Origin: Alphaproteobacteria bacterium GWC2_42_16
GTDB lineage: Bacteria; Pseudomonadota; Alphaproteobacteria; UBA9655
DNA length: 42,570 bases
Direction: 5' to 3'
Assembly: GCA_001767835.1 (NCBI GenBank)
Contig: MEMA01000047.1
Span: forward strand, 1 to 42,570
The translations under genes and the position numbers were made by a program. A model generated the notes under the pieces. It was not told the origin of the DNA and ran no database searches. It saw nothing but the letters and a program-made list of their open reading frames with translations. This document shows, in pieces, positions 16,607 through 25,433 of the stretch; the stretch's first letter is position 1, and every line of letters starts with the position of its first letter.

Positions 16607-16945
16607 ATGACGCAATTGATTAAAGCTCTTTTTAATTCTATGAATGGCTTAATTCTGACCTGGAAAGAGGAGTGGGCCTTTCGTTTGGAAATCATCGCCT
16701 CTTTTCTTATTCTTCCCTTTGTTTTTTGGATTCCAGGGGATAAGACCGATAAGGTGTTTGTTCTCTTTTCTTTTGCTCTTGTCCTTATGAGTGAATTAAT
16801 GAACACAGCTCTTGAAAAAGCCAATGATGCTCATACAAAAGAGCCTAACCCTTTGATCAAATTTTCAAAGGATGCAGCGTCCGCTTCTGTCCTTATCGCC
16901 CTTTGTCTTGCAGGAGTTTCTTTAGTGAATTTACTTTTTTTTTAG
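16607..16945 (+). CDS. dgkA: Diacylglycerol kinase DgkA
   Basis: 112 residues, the normal size for prokaryotic DgkA. It has an N-terminal amphipathic region, three hydrophobic segments (about 30-48, 50-68, 93-112) and the catalytic signature ELMNTALEKANDAH...KFSKDAASASVL (Glu and Asp/Lys-Asp residues of the active site). It phosphorylates diacylglycerol in the inner membrane, recycling lipid from envelope glycan synthesis, or acts on undecaprenol as in some relatives. Third gene after rmuC. Confidence 0.93.
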   Translation: MTQLIKALFNSMNGLILTWKEEWAFRLEIIASFLILPFVFWIPGDKTDKVFVLFSFALVLMSELMNTALEKANDAHTKEPNPLIKFSKDAASASVLIALCLAGVSLVNLLFF

Positions 16946-16953
16946 TTAGGTCC

Positions 16954-16981
16954 TTGACAATTTTTAAAGTATTATTATATT
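16954..16981 (+). promoter_or_regulatory. Sigma-70-type promoter for the secreted coiled-coil gene
   Basis: TTGACA (16954-16959), a 16-bp spacer and TATATT (16976-16981). Transcription would start near 16988, giving a leader of about 55 nt that contains a small inverted repeat (ATCGTT...AACGAT). It lies directly downstream of dgkA and upstream of the ATG at 17043. Confidence 0.65.
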
Positions 16982-17042
16982 CACAATAACGGATCGTTTT
17001 ATTAGAACGATAATTAATGTTATTTATTTAAAGAGGATTATT

Positions 17043-17882
17043 ATGTTTGATAAAAAATTTGTTTTTTCATTTTTGGTAGGGACTGCCCTTGCTTCTAGCC
17101 TTATACAAATGCCTGCCTATGGTAAGATGACTAAAGAGGAAATGGCTTCTGAAGAAAATTGCTATAATGGCATAGTGGGTCAAGCTAGAAGGGAGTTCTC
17201 CCCAGAAACACTCGGATTAGAACTAGATATGGACGAGAAATCCAGTGGGCTTCAACAACAAGTTGACCAGTTTCGCCAGGAACTTGCAAAGCGCGATGCA
17301 GAGAGGGCCGAGACACTTGCAAAAGAGGAAGAAGCTCTTGGTTCTAAAACTCAAGAGATAAAGAAACGTTTAGATGCTATTGAAAAAGATTTAGAATCTC
17401 AGCTTGCTCCCTATAAACAAGCTATAGAGAAAAAACGGCCAGATTTTGATGCACGTAGAAAAGAACATGATGACGCGATTGCAAGACTTAATAAGGAGTT
17501 CCTTAGTATCGATAGGGGTTTACGAGACTCGATAGAATGTATGCATTTAGCCACGTGCAAGAACCCGCACCTAAAAGCGATTGATGCTATTTGGAAAGAA
17601 CTTATGGGTGAAGATGAGAAAAAAATTGAAGAGATAAAAACCGCCCATCAAAAACAATATGAAGGAGAAGTTGCTGACCTTCGCCAGAAAAAGAATGGAG
17701 CAGTTGACCAATTTGGAGATTTTTCTAAGAGCATTGCCGAACAAGGGTCAGCTGATGAGAAAGAAACCATGGCCTCAATTTCATCAATCAACCGACAAAT
17801 TTCGGAGATAAGGCGTCCTATAGCCGAACAAATAAACAGAATTATTTCCAATAGAGTTCTCGAAATAATTAGTTCTCGATAA
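17043..17882 (+). CDS. Secreted coiled-coil protein, unknown
   Basis: 279 residues. An N-terminal signal peptide (about 1-27, ending PAYGKM) is followed by a mostly helical, highly charged protein. Heptad-rich segments lie at about residues 65-165 and 190-270 (for example QQQVDQFRQELAKRDAERAE and IKKRLDAIEKDLESQL). A cysteine pair in the middle (IECMHLATCKNPH) and one Cys near residue 39 could form a disulfide. AAGAGG precedes the ATG, a near-consensus promoter lies upstream and a long hairpin follows, so it is a self-contained transcription unit. I do not recognise the family; it could be an exported structural protein or host-interaction factor. Confidence 0.75.
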   Translation: MFDKKFVFSFLVGTALASSLIQMPAYGKMTKEEMASEENCYNGIVGQARREFSPETLGLELDMDEKSSGLQQQVDQFRQELAKRDAERAETLAKEEEALGSKTQEIKKRLDAIEKDLESQLAPYKQAIEKKRPDFDARRKEHDDAIARLNKEFLSIDRGLRDSIECMHLATCKNPHLKAIDAIWKELMGEDEKKIEEIKTAHQKQYEGEVADLRQKKNGAVDQFGDFSKSIAEQGSADEKETMASISSINRQISEIRRPIAEQINRIISNRVLEIISSR

Positions 17883-17889
17883 AAATAAA

Positions 17890-17930
17890 TACCTTCCAAT
17901 TTGCATTTATCATATTCAAATTGGAAGGTA
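17890..17930 (+). terminator. 14-bp-stem hairpin after the coiled-coil gene
   Basis: Bases 17890-17903 are exactly complementary to 17917-17930, with a 13-nt loop, beginning 7 bp after the stop codon. The following tract is only weakly T-rich (ATTTC). It is most likely a terminator or 3'-end stabiliser. Confidence 0.6.
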
Positions 17931-17980
17931 ATTTCAAGATCGGGTTTCCACGTTTCTGAAAATATGGCAAAAGAAACTCC

Positions 17981-18235
17981 ATGGAAAGTTTATCAACGTT
18001 CAAAAAAAGGCTTCTTTATCAAAGCCAGCATCGCGGGATGCGGGAAATGGATTTTTTGCTCGGAGCTTTTGGCGAAAGAATTCAAAGGATGCCACGTTCA
18101 GAGCTGAAAGAATTTGAATTTCTTCTTTCCTTTTCTGACCAAACCCTTTATTCCCTATTTTTTGATGAGGGTCCTCTTCCAGAGGGCGTGTCAAAATCTC
18201 TTGTTAAAGAGGTGCTTACTTTTAAAAAGATGTGA
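17981..18235 (+). CDS. sdhE: SdhE/SDHAF2-type succinate dehydrogenase assembly factor
   Basis: 84 residues. The family signature runs from KKRLLYQSQHRGMREMDFLLGAF (RGMxExD motif) through the helical ELKEFEFLLSFSDQTLYSLFF. SdhE promotes covalent attachment of FAD to the SdhA flavoprotein. In many alphaproteobacteria sdhE lies just before mfd; here mfd also follows, but a minus-strand Cys-rich gene has intervened. No strong ribosome site is visible. A 69-codon ORF in another frame overlaps its start but has no family features. Confidence 0.85.
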   Translation: MESLSTFKKRLLYQSQHRGMREMDFLLGAFGERIQRMPRSELKEFEFLLSFSDQTLYSLFFDEGPLPEGVSKSLVKEVLTFKKM

Positions 18236-18256
18236 GGAGTTTTCTCTCCTTCTTTT
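18235..18256. terminator. Possible bidirectional terminator between sdhE and the Cys-rich gene
   Basis: AGGAG (18235-18239) pairs with CTCCT (18246-18250) around TTTTCT and is followed by TCTTTT on the plus strand. The stem is short, so support is modest. Confidence 0.35.
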
Positions 18257-18257
18257 A

Positions 18258-18554
18258 CTACTCGCCACTGCCTGCACATTGCGAGCAGTACGTTTTTAAC
18301 GCATTCGTCTCCTCCGTGCTCTTACCCTCACATTTTGTAAGTCCTTTGTTTTTACATTGGCTCATAAAAATATAACAAGCGATGTTGTTTTTTCCGTTGC
18401 TCGTGACACAATAGTAGCTCTTGGGGCTCATTACCATCGGCACTTCCTTACAGGAACATAACGAAGCGGCTCTACTCCCTTCACCATTCATAAATATTCC
18501 ATAAAGAGCGAAAATAACGATGAAAATTAATTTCTGGAGATTTTTTTTGGACAT
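18258..18554 (-). CDS. Small secreted Cys-rich protein, unknown
   Basis: 98 residues from the ATG at 18554, which has GGAAGG about 6 bp upstream; an earlier in-frame ATG at 18572 would place that site inside the gene. A signal peptide (about 1-29, IFVIFALYGIFMNGEGSRA-like) leaves a mature part of about 68 residues with eight cysteines (SLCSC, YYC, ACY, QCK, KCE, TYC, QCA). An even number in an exported protein suggests four disulfides, perhaps formed by the DsbA-like enzyme at 7436. I recognise no family. It sits between sdhE and mfd on the opposite strand, suggesting an insertion into an ancestral gene pair. Confidence 0.65.
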   Translation of the reverse strand: MSKKNLQKLIFIVIFALYGIFMNGEGSRAASLCSCKEVPMVMSPKSYYCVTSNGKNNIACYIFMSQCKNKGLTKCEGKSTEETNALKTYCSQCAGSGE

Positions 18555-18753
18555 GATTACCTTCCTTTCCATTTATTAAATCGATATGTAAATAGCATAC
18601 TCGATATTTGTTAATATTTCGTTGACTCCATTTTTTATCCCCTTCAATGAAACATGATTATGGCATTTGCTTTTCGAAGTGTTATCATTTAAATGATTTG
18701 ATGATATAGGTTCATTCACTGGCTAACACATGCATTTATTTTAAAAGTACCTT

Positions 18754-21700
18754 ATGAGCTTTCTCCCCTCCTTTCAGCCTCCTACCCTTTTGACCCACGT
18801 GCCCGATGGGTATGATACGCTTCTTTTGGCAGAGCTTTCTGGGCTCGAGAAAAAACTTGTTTTTGTTGCCCGAGATGAAAGCCGAGCTTTACGAATTCGG
18901 AACCAACTTTCTTTTTTTGGCCCTCACAGAGAGCCCCTCTTTTTTCCAGCTTGGGATTGTCTCCCTTATGATCGAAGCTCTCCCCATGCCGACGTGCTCG
19001 CTCAACGCCTTCACGCCTTAACGACACTCAGTGGGGGGTGTGAAGAATATCTTCTTATTACCTCCATTCAAGCTCTCTTACAAAAAGTTCCGCCAAGGGA
19101 AGCTTTTCAGGGACGGATTTGGAATCTCAACGCCGGTCAAGAGGTTGACCATACCCTTTTTCTCAACTTTCTTCAAAAGAATGGCTATGTGTGTCGGGAA
19201 ACAGTCCGGGAATGGGGGGAGTTTGCCCTTCGTGGGGGACTTATCGACGTATTTCCTCCTGGCTACCCCTTTCCGTTTCGCCTCGATTTTTTTGGATCGT
19301 CCTTAGAAAGTTTGAGGACTTTTGACCCTCTGACTCAAATTACCACGGGAAAAGCCACCGATTTAAGCCTTAAGCCTATGGGTGAGATTAACCTTAATGA
19401 CGAAACGATTGAAAGGTTTCGGAAAGGCTATCGTGAAGCCTTTGGAACGGCTGATTTAAAGGACCCCCTCTATGCAGCTATTTCAGAGGGCAGGGCTTAC
19501 GCAGGCTATGAACATTGGCTCCCCCTTTTTTATGAGCAGTTATCATTCCTAACTGACTATGTGAAGGGAGCGTTTTTTTGTCTTGATGATCATCTCGAAG
19601 AGGCAGCAAAGGTTTTTATTGAACAGGTGCAAGATCATTATCAAACGCGCCTTGAGTTTGAGTCCCTTGAAAAACATGGCATTCCCTATAATCCTCTCGC
19701 ACCTCAAGCTTTATATCTTGTTGATGAATCATGGACAAAAGCTCTTCCTAAGGCTCAAAAAGTTATTTTTACTTCCTCTGATTACCCCGATTTTAAAGGC
19801 AAGAGTGTCACTGCGGGCGGAAAGAAAACACTTTCCTTTGCTGATAAAAGAGTCGCGAAGGAGAGCCTTTATACGTCATTTGTAGATGCCTTAACAACCT
19901 ATGAGAGGGAGGGAAACCAAATTCTCCTCATGGCTGTCTCTGCAGGCTCTGCTGAGAGGCTCGCTCATATTTTAGAAGAACATGGAGCGCCCTCTTTCAG
20001 GCGTATCAATACTTTTTCAGAGGTATTCAAAGAAAAAACACCCGCCCTTACTGTCCTTGAAATGGATAAAGGATTTCAAGCTCCAGGGCTTATCGTGGTG
20101 ACGGAAGAGGACCTTTTAGGTGAAAGACTCGGGCATCCTCAAAAGACAACAAAACGCAGCGATCTTTTCATTGCCGAAGCCTCTTCCCTTCAAATCGAAG
20201 ATCTTGTTGTCCATCGTGAGCATGGAATTGGGCGGTATAAAGGCCTTCAGACTCTGAATGTTTCAGGTTTTCCCCATGACTGCATTGAAGTGATGTATGA
20301 GGGTGGTGACAAGCTTTTTGTTCCTGTTGAAAATTTAGAAGTTCTTTCTCGCTATGGAGGCTCTGACGTCCTTGTGTCCCTTGACAGATTAGGCGGTATA
20401 GCATGGCAAGCCCGCAAAGCGCGCGTGAAAAAGCGCCTAAAAGATATTGCTGATGCGCTTTTAAAGATTGCAGCAAGCCGGCATCTTCAGCAAGCTGAGA
20501 GGTTTTATAAAACAGATGGGTTGTTTGAGGAATTTGTGGCCCGATTCCCATATCCCGAAACAGAAGATCAGCTAAGGGCCATTGAAGATGTCTTTGATGA
20601 CTTTCTCACGGGACGGCCCATGGATCGCCTTATTTGTGGGGATGTGGGTTCTGGAAAAACCGAAGTCGCCCTTCGTGCTGCTTTTATTGCCGTATCTTCT
20701 GGAAAGCAAGTGGCCATCGTTGTCCCAACAACACTTTTAGCGCGACAGCATTTTCAAACCTTTGCCACTCGTTTTAAGGATACAGGCTTTCATGTGGCTC
20801 AACTCTCACGCCTTGTAAAACCTAAAGACGCTAAAACAATTCGTGAAAAACTTAAAACGGGCGACATTCAAATCATTATTGGAACCCATGCTCTTTTATC
20901 AAAAACTATTGGATTTCATGACTTGGGTCTTCTCATCATTGATGAAGAACAACATTTTGGCGTTTCTCAAAAAGAGAAACTTAAAGCTCTCAAAGCCAAT
21001 GTCCACGTTCTCACCTTAACAGCAACCCCAATCCCGAGAACGCTTCAAATGGCTCTTTCGGGGGTTAAGGAAATGAGCCTAATCACAACGCCGCCCCTTG
21101 ATCGGATGGCTGTCAGAACCTTTGTGCTTCCCTTCGATGCTATGGTGGTAAGGGAAGCGCTTCTTCGTGAGCAGTTCCGAGGAGGGCAAAGTTTTTATGT
21201 GTGCCCTCGCATTTCCGATATCGATAAGGTTGCAATGCGTTTGCGCCACTTTGTCCCGGAAGTTAAATTTGCAATCGCGCATGGTGGGATGTCCCCTCTT
21301 GCTCTCGAAAACGTTATGTCTGATTTTTATGATGGTGCTATTGATTTGCTCTTGTGTACAAACATCATAGAGTCTGGAATTGATATCACCCGCGCCAATA
21401 CTCTCATCATTCACAGAGCAGATCTTTTTGGCTTAGCCCAACTCTATCAACTTCGCGGAAGAATTGGCCGGGGGAAAGCACGAGGCTATGCCTATTTGAC
21501 CTATCCCGCTGGACAAGTTCTCTCTCTTGAAGCTCAAAAGCGTTTAGACGTGATCCAATCTTTAGATAGCCTCGGAGCTGGGTTTAGCCTGGCAAGCCAC
21601 GACATGGACATTCGAGGAGCGGGTAATCTCGTTGGGGAAGAACAATCTGGGCATATTCGTGAGGTGGGGATTGAGCTTTATCAACACATGCTGGAAGAAG

Positions 21701-22200
21701 CCATTGCGGCACTGAAAGAAGAAAAGGAAGGTGAGGTCATACTCACAACGGAATGGACACCTCAAATCAGTCTGGGCCTTTCTGTCCTGATTCCTGACGT
21801 TTATGTCGCTGATTTAGGCCTGCGATTAAGTCTATATAAACGTTTGAGCCATGTGAGCACGCGGGAAGAGATCGACCAATTTGCGGTTGAGATGGGAGAT
21901 CGCTTTGGCCCCCTTCCGATAGAGGTCAAAAATCTCTTAGATGTTATTTATTTAAAGGCTCTCTCTCGTCAGGCAAACGTAGAAAAGGTTGAGGTAGGAC
22001 CTAAAGGTGTCCTTATTAGTTTTCATCAAAATACCTTTAAAAATCCTGAGGCTCTCATTCAACATATTATGAAACAAAAGGGGACGGCCAAAATTCGCCC
22101 CGATCAGAAGGTTGTCTATATCCGGGCTTTTGAGTCGGCTGCCGCGCGCCTTGCGGGCGCACGAAAAATCTTGGAGGAGCTTGTGTCATTGGCATTCTAG
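18754..22200 (+). CDS. mfd: Transcription-repair coupling factor Mfd
   Basis: 1148 residues, full length. Mfd removes RNA polymerase stalled at DNA damage and recruits UvrA. The N-terminal UvrB-like part starts at DESRALRIRNQL and continues with FFPAWDCLPYDRSSPH. The RNA-polymerase-interacting domain is DLVVHREHGIGRYKGLQ and following. The RecG-like motor has Walker A GDVGSGKT at residues 629-636, DEEQ at 730-733 and TATPIPRT at 756-763. The TRCF C-terminal domain extends to about residue 1110. No frameshift is visible. Confidence 0.97.
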   Translation: MSFLPSFQPPTLLTHVPDGYDTLLLAELSGLEKKLVFVARDESRALRIRNQLSFFGPHREPLFFPAWDCLPYDRSSPHADVLAQRLHALTTLSGGCEEYLLITSIQALLQKVPPREAFQGRIWNLNAGQEVDHTLFLNFLQKNGYVCRETVREWGEFALRGGLIDVFPPGYPFPFRLDFFGSSLESLRTFDPLTQITTGKATDLSLKPMGEINLNDETIERFRKGYREAFGTADLKDPLYAAISEGRAYAGYEHWLPLFYEQLSFLTDYVKGAFFCLDDHLEEAAKVFIEQVQDHYQTRLEFESLEKHGIPYNPLAPQALYLVDESWTKALPKAQKVIFTSSDYPDFKGKSVTAGGKKTLSFADKRVAKESLYTSFVDALTTYEREGNQILLMAVSAGSAERLAHILEEHGAPSFRRINTFSEVFKEKTPALTVLEMDKGFQAPGLIVVTEEDLLGERLGHPQKTTKRSDLFIAEASSLQIEDLVVHREHGIGRYKGLQTLNVSGFPHDCIEVMYEGGDKLFVPVENLEVLSRYGGSDVLVSLDRLGGIAWQARKARVKKRLKDIADALLKIAASRHLQQAERFYKTDGLFEEFVARFPYPETEDQLRAIEDVFDDFLTGRPMDRLICGDVGSGKTEVALRAAFIAVSSGKQVAIVVPTTLLARQHFQTFATRFKDTGFHVAQLSRLVKPKDAKTIREKLKTGDIQIIIGTHALLSKTIGFHDLGLLIIDEEQHFGVSQKEKLKALKANVHVLTLTATPIPRTLQMALSGVKEMSLITTPPLDRMAVRTFVLPFDAMVVREALLREQFRGGQSFYVCPRISDIDKVAMRLRHFVPEVKFAIAHGGMSPLALENVMSDFYDGAIDLLLCTNIIESGIDITRANTLIIHRADLFGLAQLYQLRGRIGRGKARGYAYLTYPAGQVLSLEAQKRLDVIQSLDSLGAGFSLASHDMDIRGAGNLVGEEQSGHIREVGIELYQHMLEEAIAALKEEKEGEVILTTEWTPQISLGLSVLIPDVYVADLGLRLSLYKRLSHVSTREEIDQFAVEMGDRFGPLPIEVKNLLDVIYLKALSRQANVEKVEVGPKGVLISFHQNTFKNPEALIQHIMKQKGTAKIRPDQKVVYIRAFESAAARLAGARKILEELVSLAF

Positions 22201-22273
22201 GGGCTCAAGAGAATCCGATTGACGCTTATTCCGAAGGCTTATATCTTAAAGTTCAACAAGTGCGAGAGCATGC

Positions 22274-23821
22274 ATGAGCTTTTACAAGTCTATAGCTACA
22301 GTAGGAGGCTTTACCTTTGCAAGCCGTCTAACAGGCTTTCTTCGAGACGCCCTCATTGCAGGGATTTTAGGTGTGAGTGGCTTGACCGATGCTTTTTTTG
22401 TAGCCTTTAAGCTCCCAAACTTTTTTCGGCGGTTTTTTGCTGAAGGGGCCTTTAATGCAGCTTTTATCCCCCTTTTTTCTGGAATTCTTGTCTCGTCAGG
22501 ACCAACAGCGGCCCGCCTTTATGGAGAGAAAGTTTTTGCCCTTCTTTTGTTTAGTTTGACGGGTTTTGTTCTCTTAATTGAGCACTTTATGCCTGTGGCC
22601 GTTTTTTTGTTTGCCCCTGGATTTGGATCCACACCTGAGCGATTTGATTTAGCTGTCACCTTATCTCGGATCACCTTTCCTTATATTTTATTTATCTCTT
22701 TGGCGTCCCTCTTAAGTGGCATTTTAAATTCTATGGGGAAATTTGCAGCCCCCGCCGGCACCCCCATTATCTTAAATTTGACCATGATTGGGGCTCTCCT
22801 CATGATATTAGTTGAGTGGATTTCGCCAGGAAGGGGGCTTGCCTGGGCCGTTTTTTTAGCTGGTGTCTTACAGCTGGGGTGGCTTTGGATTTCGTGCCAC
22901 TTTCAGAAAATGAGCATTAAAATTGTTTTGCCGGAAATGACTCCAGAAACAAATGCCCTGATTCGCTTAGGAATTCCTGGTGCTATTAGTGCTGGCGTTA
23001 TTCAAATGAATCTTTTTATGGATATGATTTTTGCCTCATGGCTTCCAACAGGGTCTGTCTCTTATCTTTTTTATGCAGATCGCCTCAACCAACTTCCTTT
23101 AGGGGTAATCGGAATTGCAATCAGCACAGCCCTTCTTCCAGAACTCTCAAAGCATATTAAGGCTGGAAAATTGGATGAGGTTCATCAAAAACAAAATCAA
23201 GCTCTGGAATTTGCGCTGGCCATAACCTTGCCCGCGATGGTTGGGCTCATTGTTTTAGGTACCCCTATTGTTACTTTTCTCTTTCAACGAGGAGCTTTTA
23301 CAGCAAGTGATAGCACTGCAACAGGAATGACACTTGCAGCTTTTGCCTTAGGATTGCCAGCCTATGTTTTAGTCAAAATTTTAAGCACACAATTTTTTGC
23401 TCGCCATGATACCAAAACGCCAATGATAATTGCCATTGGAGCGGTTGCTCTTAATTTCATTTTAAACTTTCTTCTTATTGGCCCCTTCAGCTATGTAGGC
23501 CTTGCTTTGGCAACAGCATGTGCCGCCTGGTTTAATGCTCTTTTTCTAGGAACCATATTATTCTTAAAGCAGTGGCTTATATTTAATAGTAGGGTCAAAA
23601 AAGTTTTGCCACGCCTTGTTATTGCTTCTCTTTTTATGGGGGCATGTTGTTATGGGCTTCTACAAATCTTGCCTCTTCCACACAGGTTTTTCATGCGTGC
23701 TTTTGTTGTGGGATTATGGGTTGGAGGAGGCTTTTTCTCTTACGTGATGGCAACATGGGTTGTTGGGGCATTTCAATTCGAAGAATTACAACAATTTTTA
23801 AAGAAGCAAGTTTTTTCTTGA
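22274..23821 (+). CDS. murJ: Lipid II flippase MurJ, first of two tandem copies
   Basis: 515 residues with about 14 membrane segments. It has the MurJ/MviN opening TVGGFTFASRLTGFLRDALIAGILG and FKLPNFFRRFFAEGAFNAAFIPLFS, with the conserved Arg residues of the transport cavity. Internal signatures include YLFYADRLNQLPLGVIGIAISTALLPELSKH and FFARHDTKTPM. It flips lipid II across the inner membrane for peptidoglycan synthesis. A second full-length paralogue of the same length follows after 64 bp. Either copy could be the essential flippase; this one keeps the canonical motifs. Confidence 0.93.
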   Translation: MSFYKSIATVGGFTFASRLTGFLRDALIAGILGVSGLTDAFFVAFKLPNFFRRFFAEGAFNAAFIPLFSGILVSSGPTAARLYGEKVFALLLFSLTGFVLLIEHFMPVAVFLFAPGFGSTPERFDLAVTLSRITFPYILFISLASLLSGILNSMGKFAAPAGTPIILNLTMIGALLMILVEWISPGRGLAWAVFLAGVLQLGWLWISCHFQKMSIKIVLPEMTPETNALIRLGIPGAISAGVIQMNLFMDMIFASWLPTGSVSYLFYADRLNQLPLGVIGIAISTALLPELSKHIKAGKLDEVHQKQNQALEFALAITLPAMVGLIVLGTPIVTFLFQRGAFTASDSTATGMTLAAFALGLPAYVLVKILSTQFFARHDTKTPMIIAIGAVALNFILNFLLIGPFSYVGLALATACAAWFNALFLGTILFLKQWLIFNSRVKKVLPRLVIASLFMGACCYGLLQILPLPHRFFMRAFVVGLWVGGGFFSYVMATWVVGAFQFEELQQFLKKQVFS

Positions 23822-23885
23822 GACTTGCATCTCGTGTAAAAAACTTTATAAAGCCAAGTATTATATTTTGAATAGGTAATTTAAT

Positions 23886-25433
23886 ATGAATCTTATTCGA
23901 TCCATCACAACGGTTGGAAGTTACACAATTGGAAGCCGGGTTTTTGGGTTTGTTCGTGAGGTTTTGACAGCCTCATTTCTTGGGGCGGGACCTGCAGCAG
24001 ATGCCTTGGTCATTGCCATTAAGGTTCCTTCTTTTTTCCGCCGTCTTTTTGCAGAAGGAGCCTTTAATGCCTCCTTTGTGCCTTTATTTGCGGGACTTCT
24101 TGCCACAAAAGGAAAAGAGGAAGCACGATCATTCGCAGAGCAAATCTTAACTATTTGGGTTGGCGTCCTCTTTCTTCTTATGCTTTTTGTGGAATTTTTC
24201 CTTCCCTCCCTTATGCTTCTAATAGTTCCGGGCTTTAAAGAAACCCCGGATCGTTTGTATTATGCTATTGAGTTTAGCCGGATCACTTTTCCCTTTATTT
24301 TCTTTATTTCTTTAACAGCTCTTTACAGTGGAATTCTGAATTCTATGGATAAGTTCGCTATTGTAGCCTCTTCACCCATGGCGGGAAATATGGTGATTAT
24401 TGCTGTGGTCTTGGGTTTCTATGATAAATTTATCTCGCCAGGATATGCTTTTGCATGGGGAATTATGGTTTGTGGTATCATTCAATGGCTATGGGTTTGG
24501 ACTCCGGCTTTAAAAGCGACAGTGGGGCTTCGGTTTGTTTGGCCTCGCTTGAATGACAATGTCAAAAAATTTTTTAAGGTTTTAGCTCCTGCTGCCTTTG
24601 GATCAGGTGTCGTGCAAATTAATCTTTTTATCGGTGCTTACATCGCTTCCTGGCTTCCCGTGGGTGCGATTTCTTATTTGAATTATGCAGACAGGCTCAA
24701 TCAGCTTCCCTTGAGTGTGATTGGCGTTGCAGTGAGTACAGCTCTTTTGCCAATTCTTTCTCGTCAGATTCGTGCAGGATCACAAAATAAGGCTCAGAAA
24801 ACACAAAATGAAGCCATTGAATTCTCCATGTTTTTAACCTTACCTGCTGCACTTGCTCTCATTGTTTTGGCTGAGCCTTTTGTCATGGTTGTCTTTGAGC
24901 GTGGTGCTTTTTCTATGCATGATACGCAAGCCACGGCCTTGACCCTTCGCGCTCTTGCTATGGGGTTGCCGGCTTATGTTCTCATTAAAGTTTTCAGCTC
25001 GAGCTTTTTTGCGCGTCAAGATACGCGAACCCCTGTGTATACAGCCTGTGCGGGCATTGTTGTTGACATCTGCTTGAGTCTTTTGTTGATGGGGATCTAT
25101 CATCAGGTGGGCATTGCTTTTGCCACAGCCATTGCTGCTTGGGTCAATGCCATTTTATTAGGATACTTTTTATGGCGCAGAGGCTATTTTTTATTTGAGG
25201 ATCATCTCAAAAAATTTGTCTCTCGCATGCTATTGTCATGTGCAGGGACAACAGCGCTCTTGCGCCTGGCTCTTTTTCTCTTTCAACCTTTAGATTTGGA
25301 AGGAGCTTTTGTCCGAGGATTATCCGTCGCAGGACTTGTTGCTATTGGACTGTTTGGGTTTTTGAGCTTCTCCCATCTTATGGGAGTCATGAGATTTAAT
25401 GAACTCAAATATATGTTTTCATCGAGGGCTTAA
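23886..25433 (+). CDS. murJ: Lipid II flippase MurJ, second tandem copy
   Basis: 515 residues, collinear with the preceding copy and roughly half identical by eye (SITTVGSYTIGSRVFGFVREVLTASFLGAG, VPSFFRRLFAEGAFNASFVPLFAGLL, YLNYADRLNQLPLSVIGVAVSTALLPILSRQ, FFARQDTRTPV). The divergence means this is an old duplication or an acquired paralogue rather than a recent copy. Its stop codon shares a base with the trpS start (TAATG), so translation of the two is coupled; murJ-trpS is a common alphaproteobacterial pairing. Both copies look intact. Confidence 0.93.
   Translation: MNLIRSITTVGSYTIGSRVFGFVREVLTASFLGAGPAADALVIAIKVPSFFRRLFAEGAFNASFVPLFAGLLATKGKEEARSFAEQILTIWVGVLFLLMLFVEFFLPSLMLLIVPGFKETPDRLYYAIEFSRITFPFIFFISLTALYSGILNSMDKFAIVASSPMAGNMVIIAVVLGFYDKFISPGYAFAWGIMVCGIIQWLWVWTPALKATVGLRFVWPRLNDNVKKFFKVLAPAAFGSGVVQINLFIGAYIASWLPVGAISYLNYADRLNQLPLSVIGVAVSTALLPILSRQIRAGSQNKAQKTQNEAIEFSMFLTLPAALALIVLAEPFVMVVFERGAFSMHDTQATALTLRALAMGLPAYVLIKVFSSSFFARQDTRTPVYTACAGIVVDICLSLLLMGIYHQVGIAFATAIAAWVNAILLGYFLWRRGYFLFEDHLKKFVSRMLLSCAGTTALLRLALFLFQPLDLEGAFVRGLSVAGLVAIGLFGFLSFSHLMGVMRFNELKYMFSSRA

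Noticed and set aside
17901-18107. Plus-strand ORF overlapping the start of sdhE
   Set aside because: It begins inside the hairpin after the coiled-coil gene and has no recognisable features, whereas the sdhE frame carries the RGMxExD signature.
22219-22240. TTGACG...TATATC as a promoter for the first murJ
   Set aside because: The spacer is only 15 bp and the -10 match is weak; expression through mfd read-through is equally likely.
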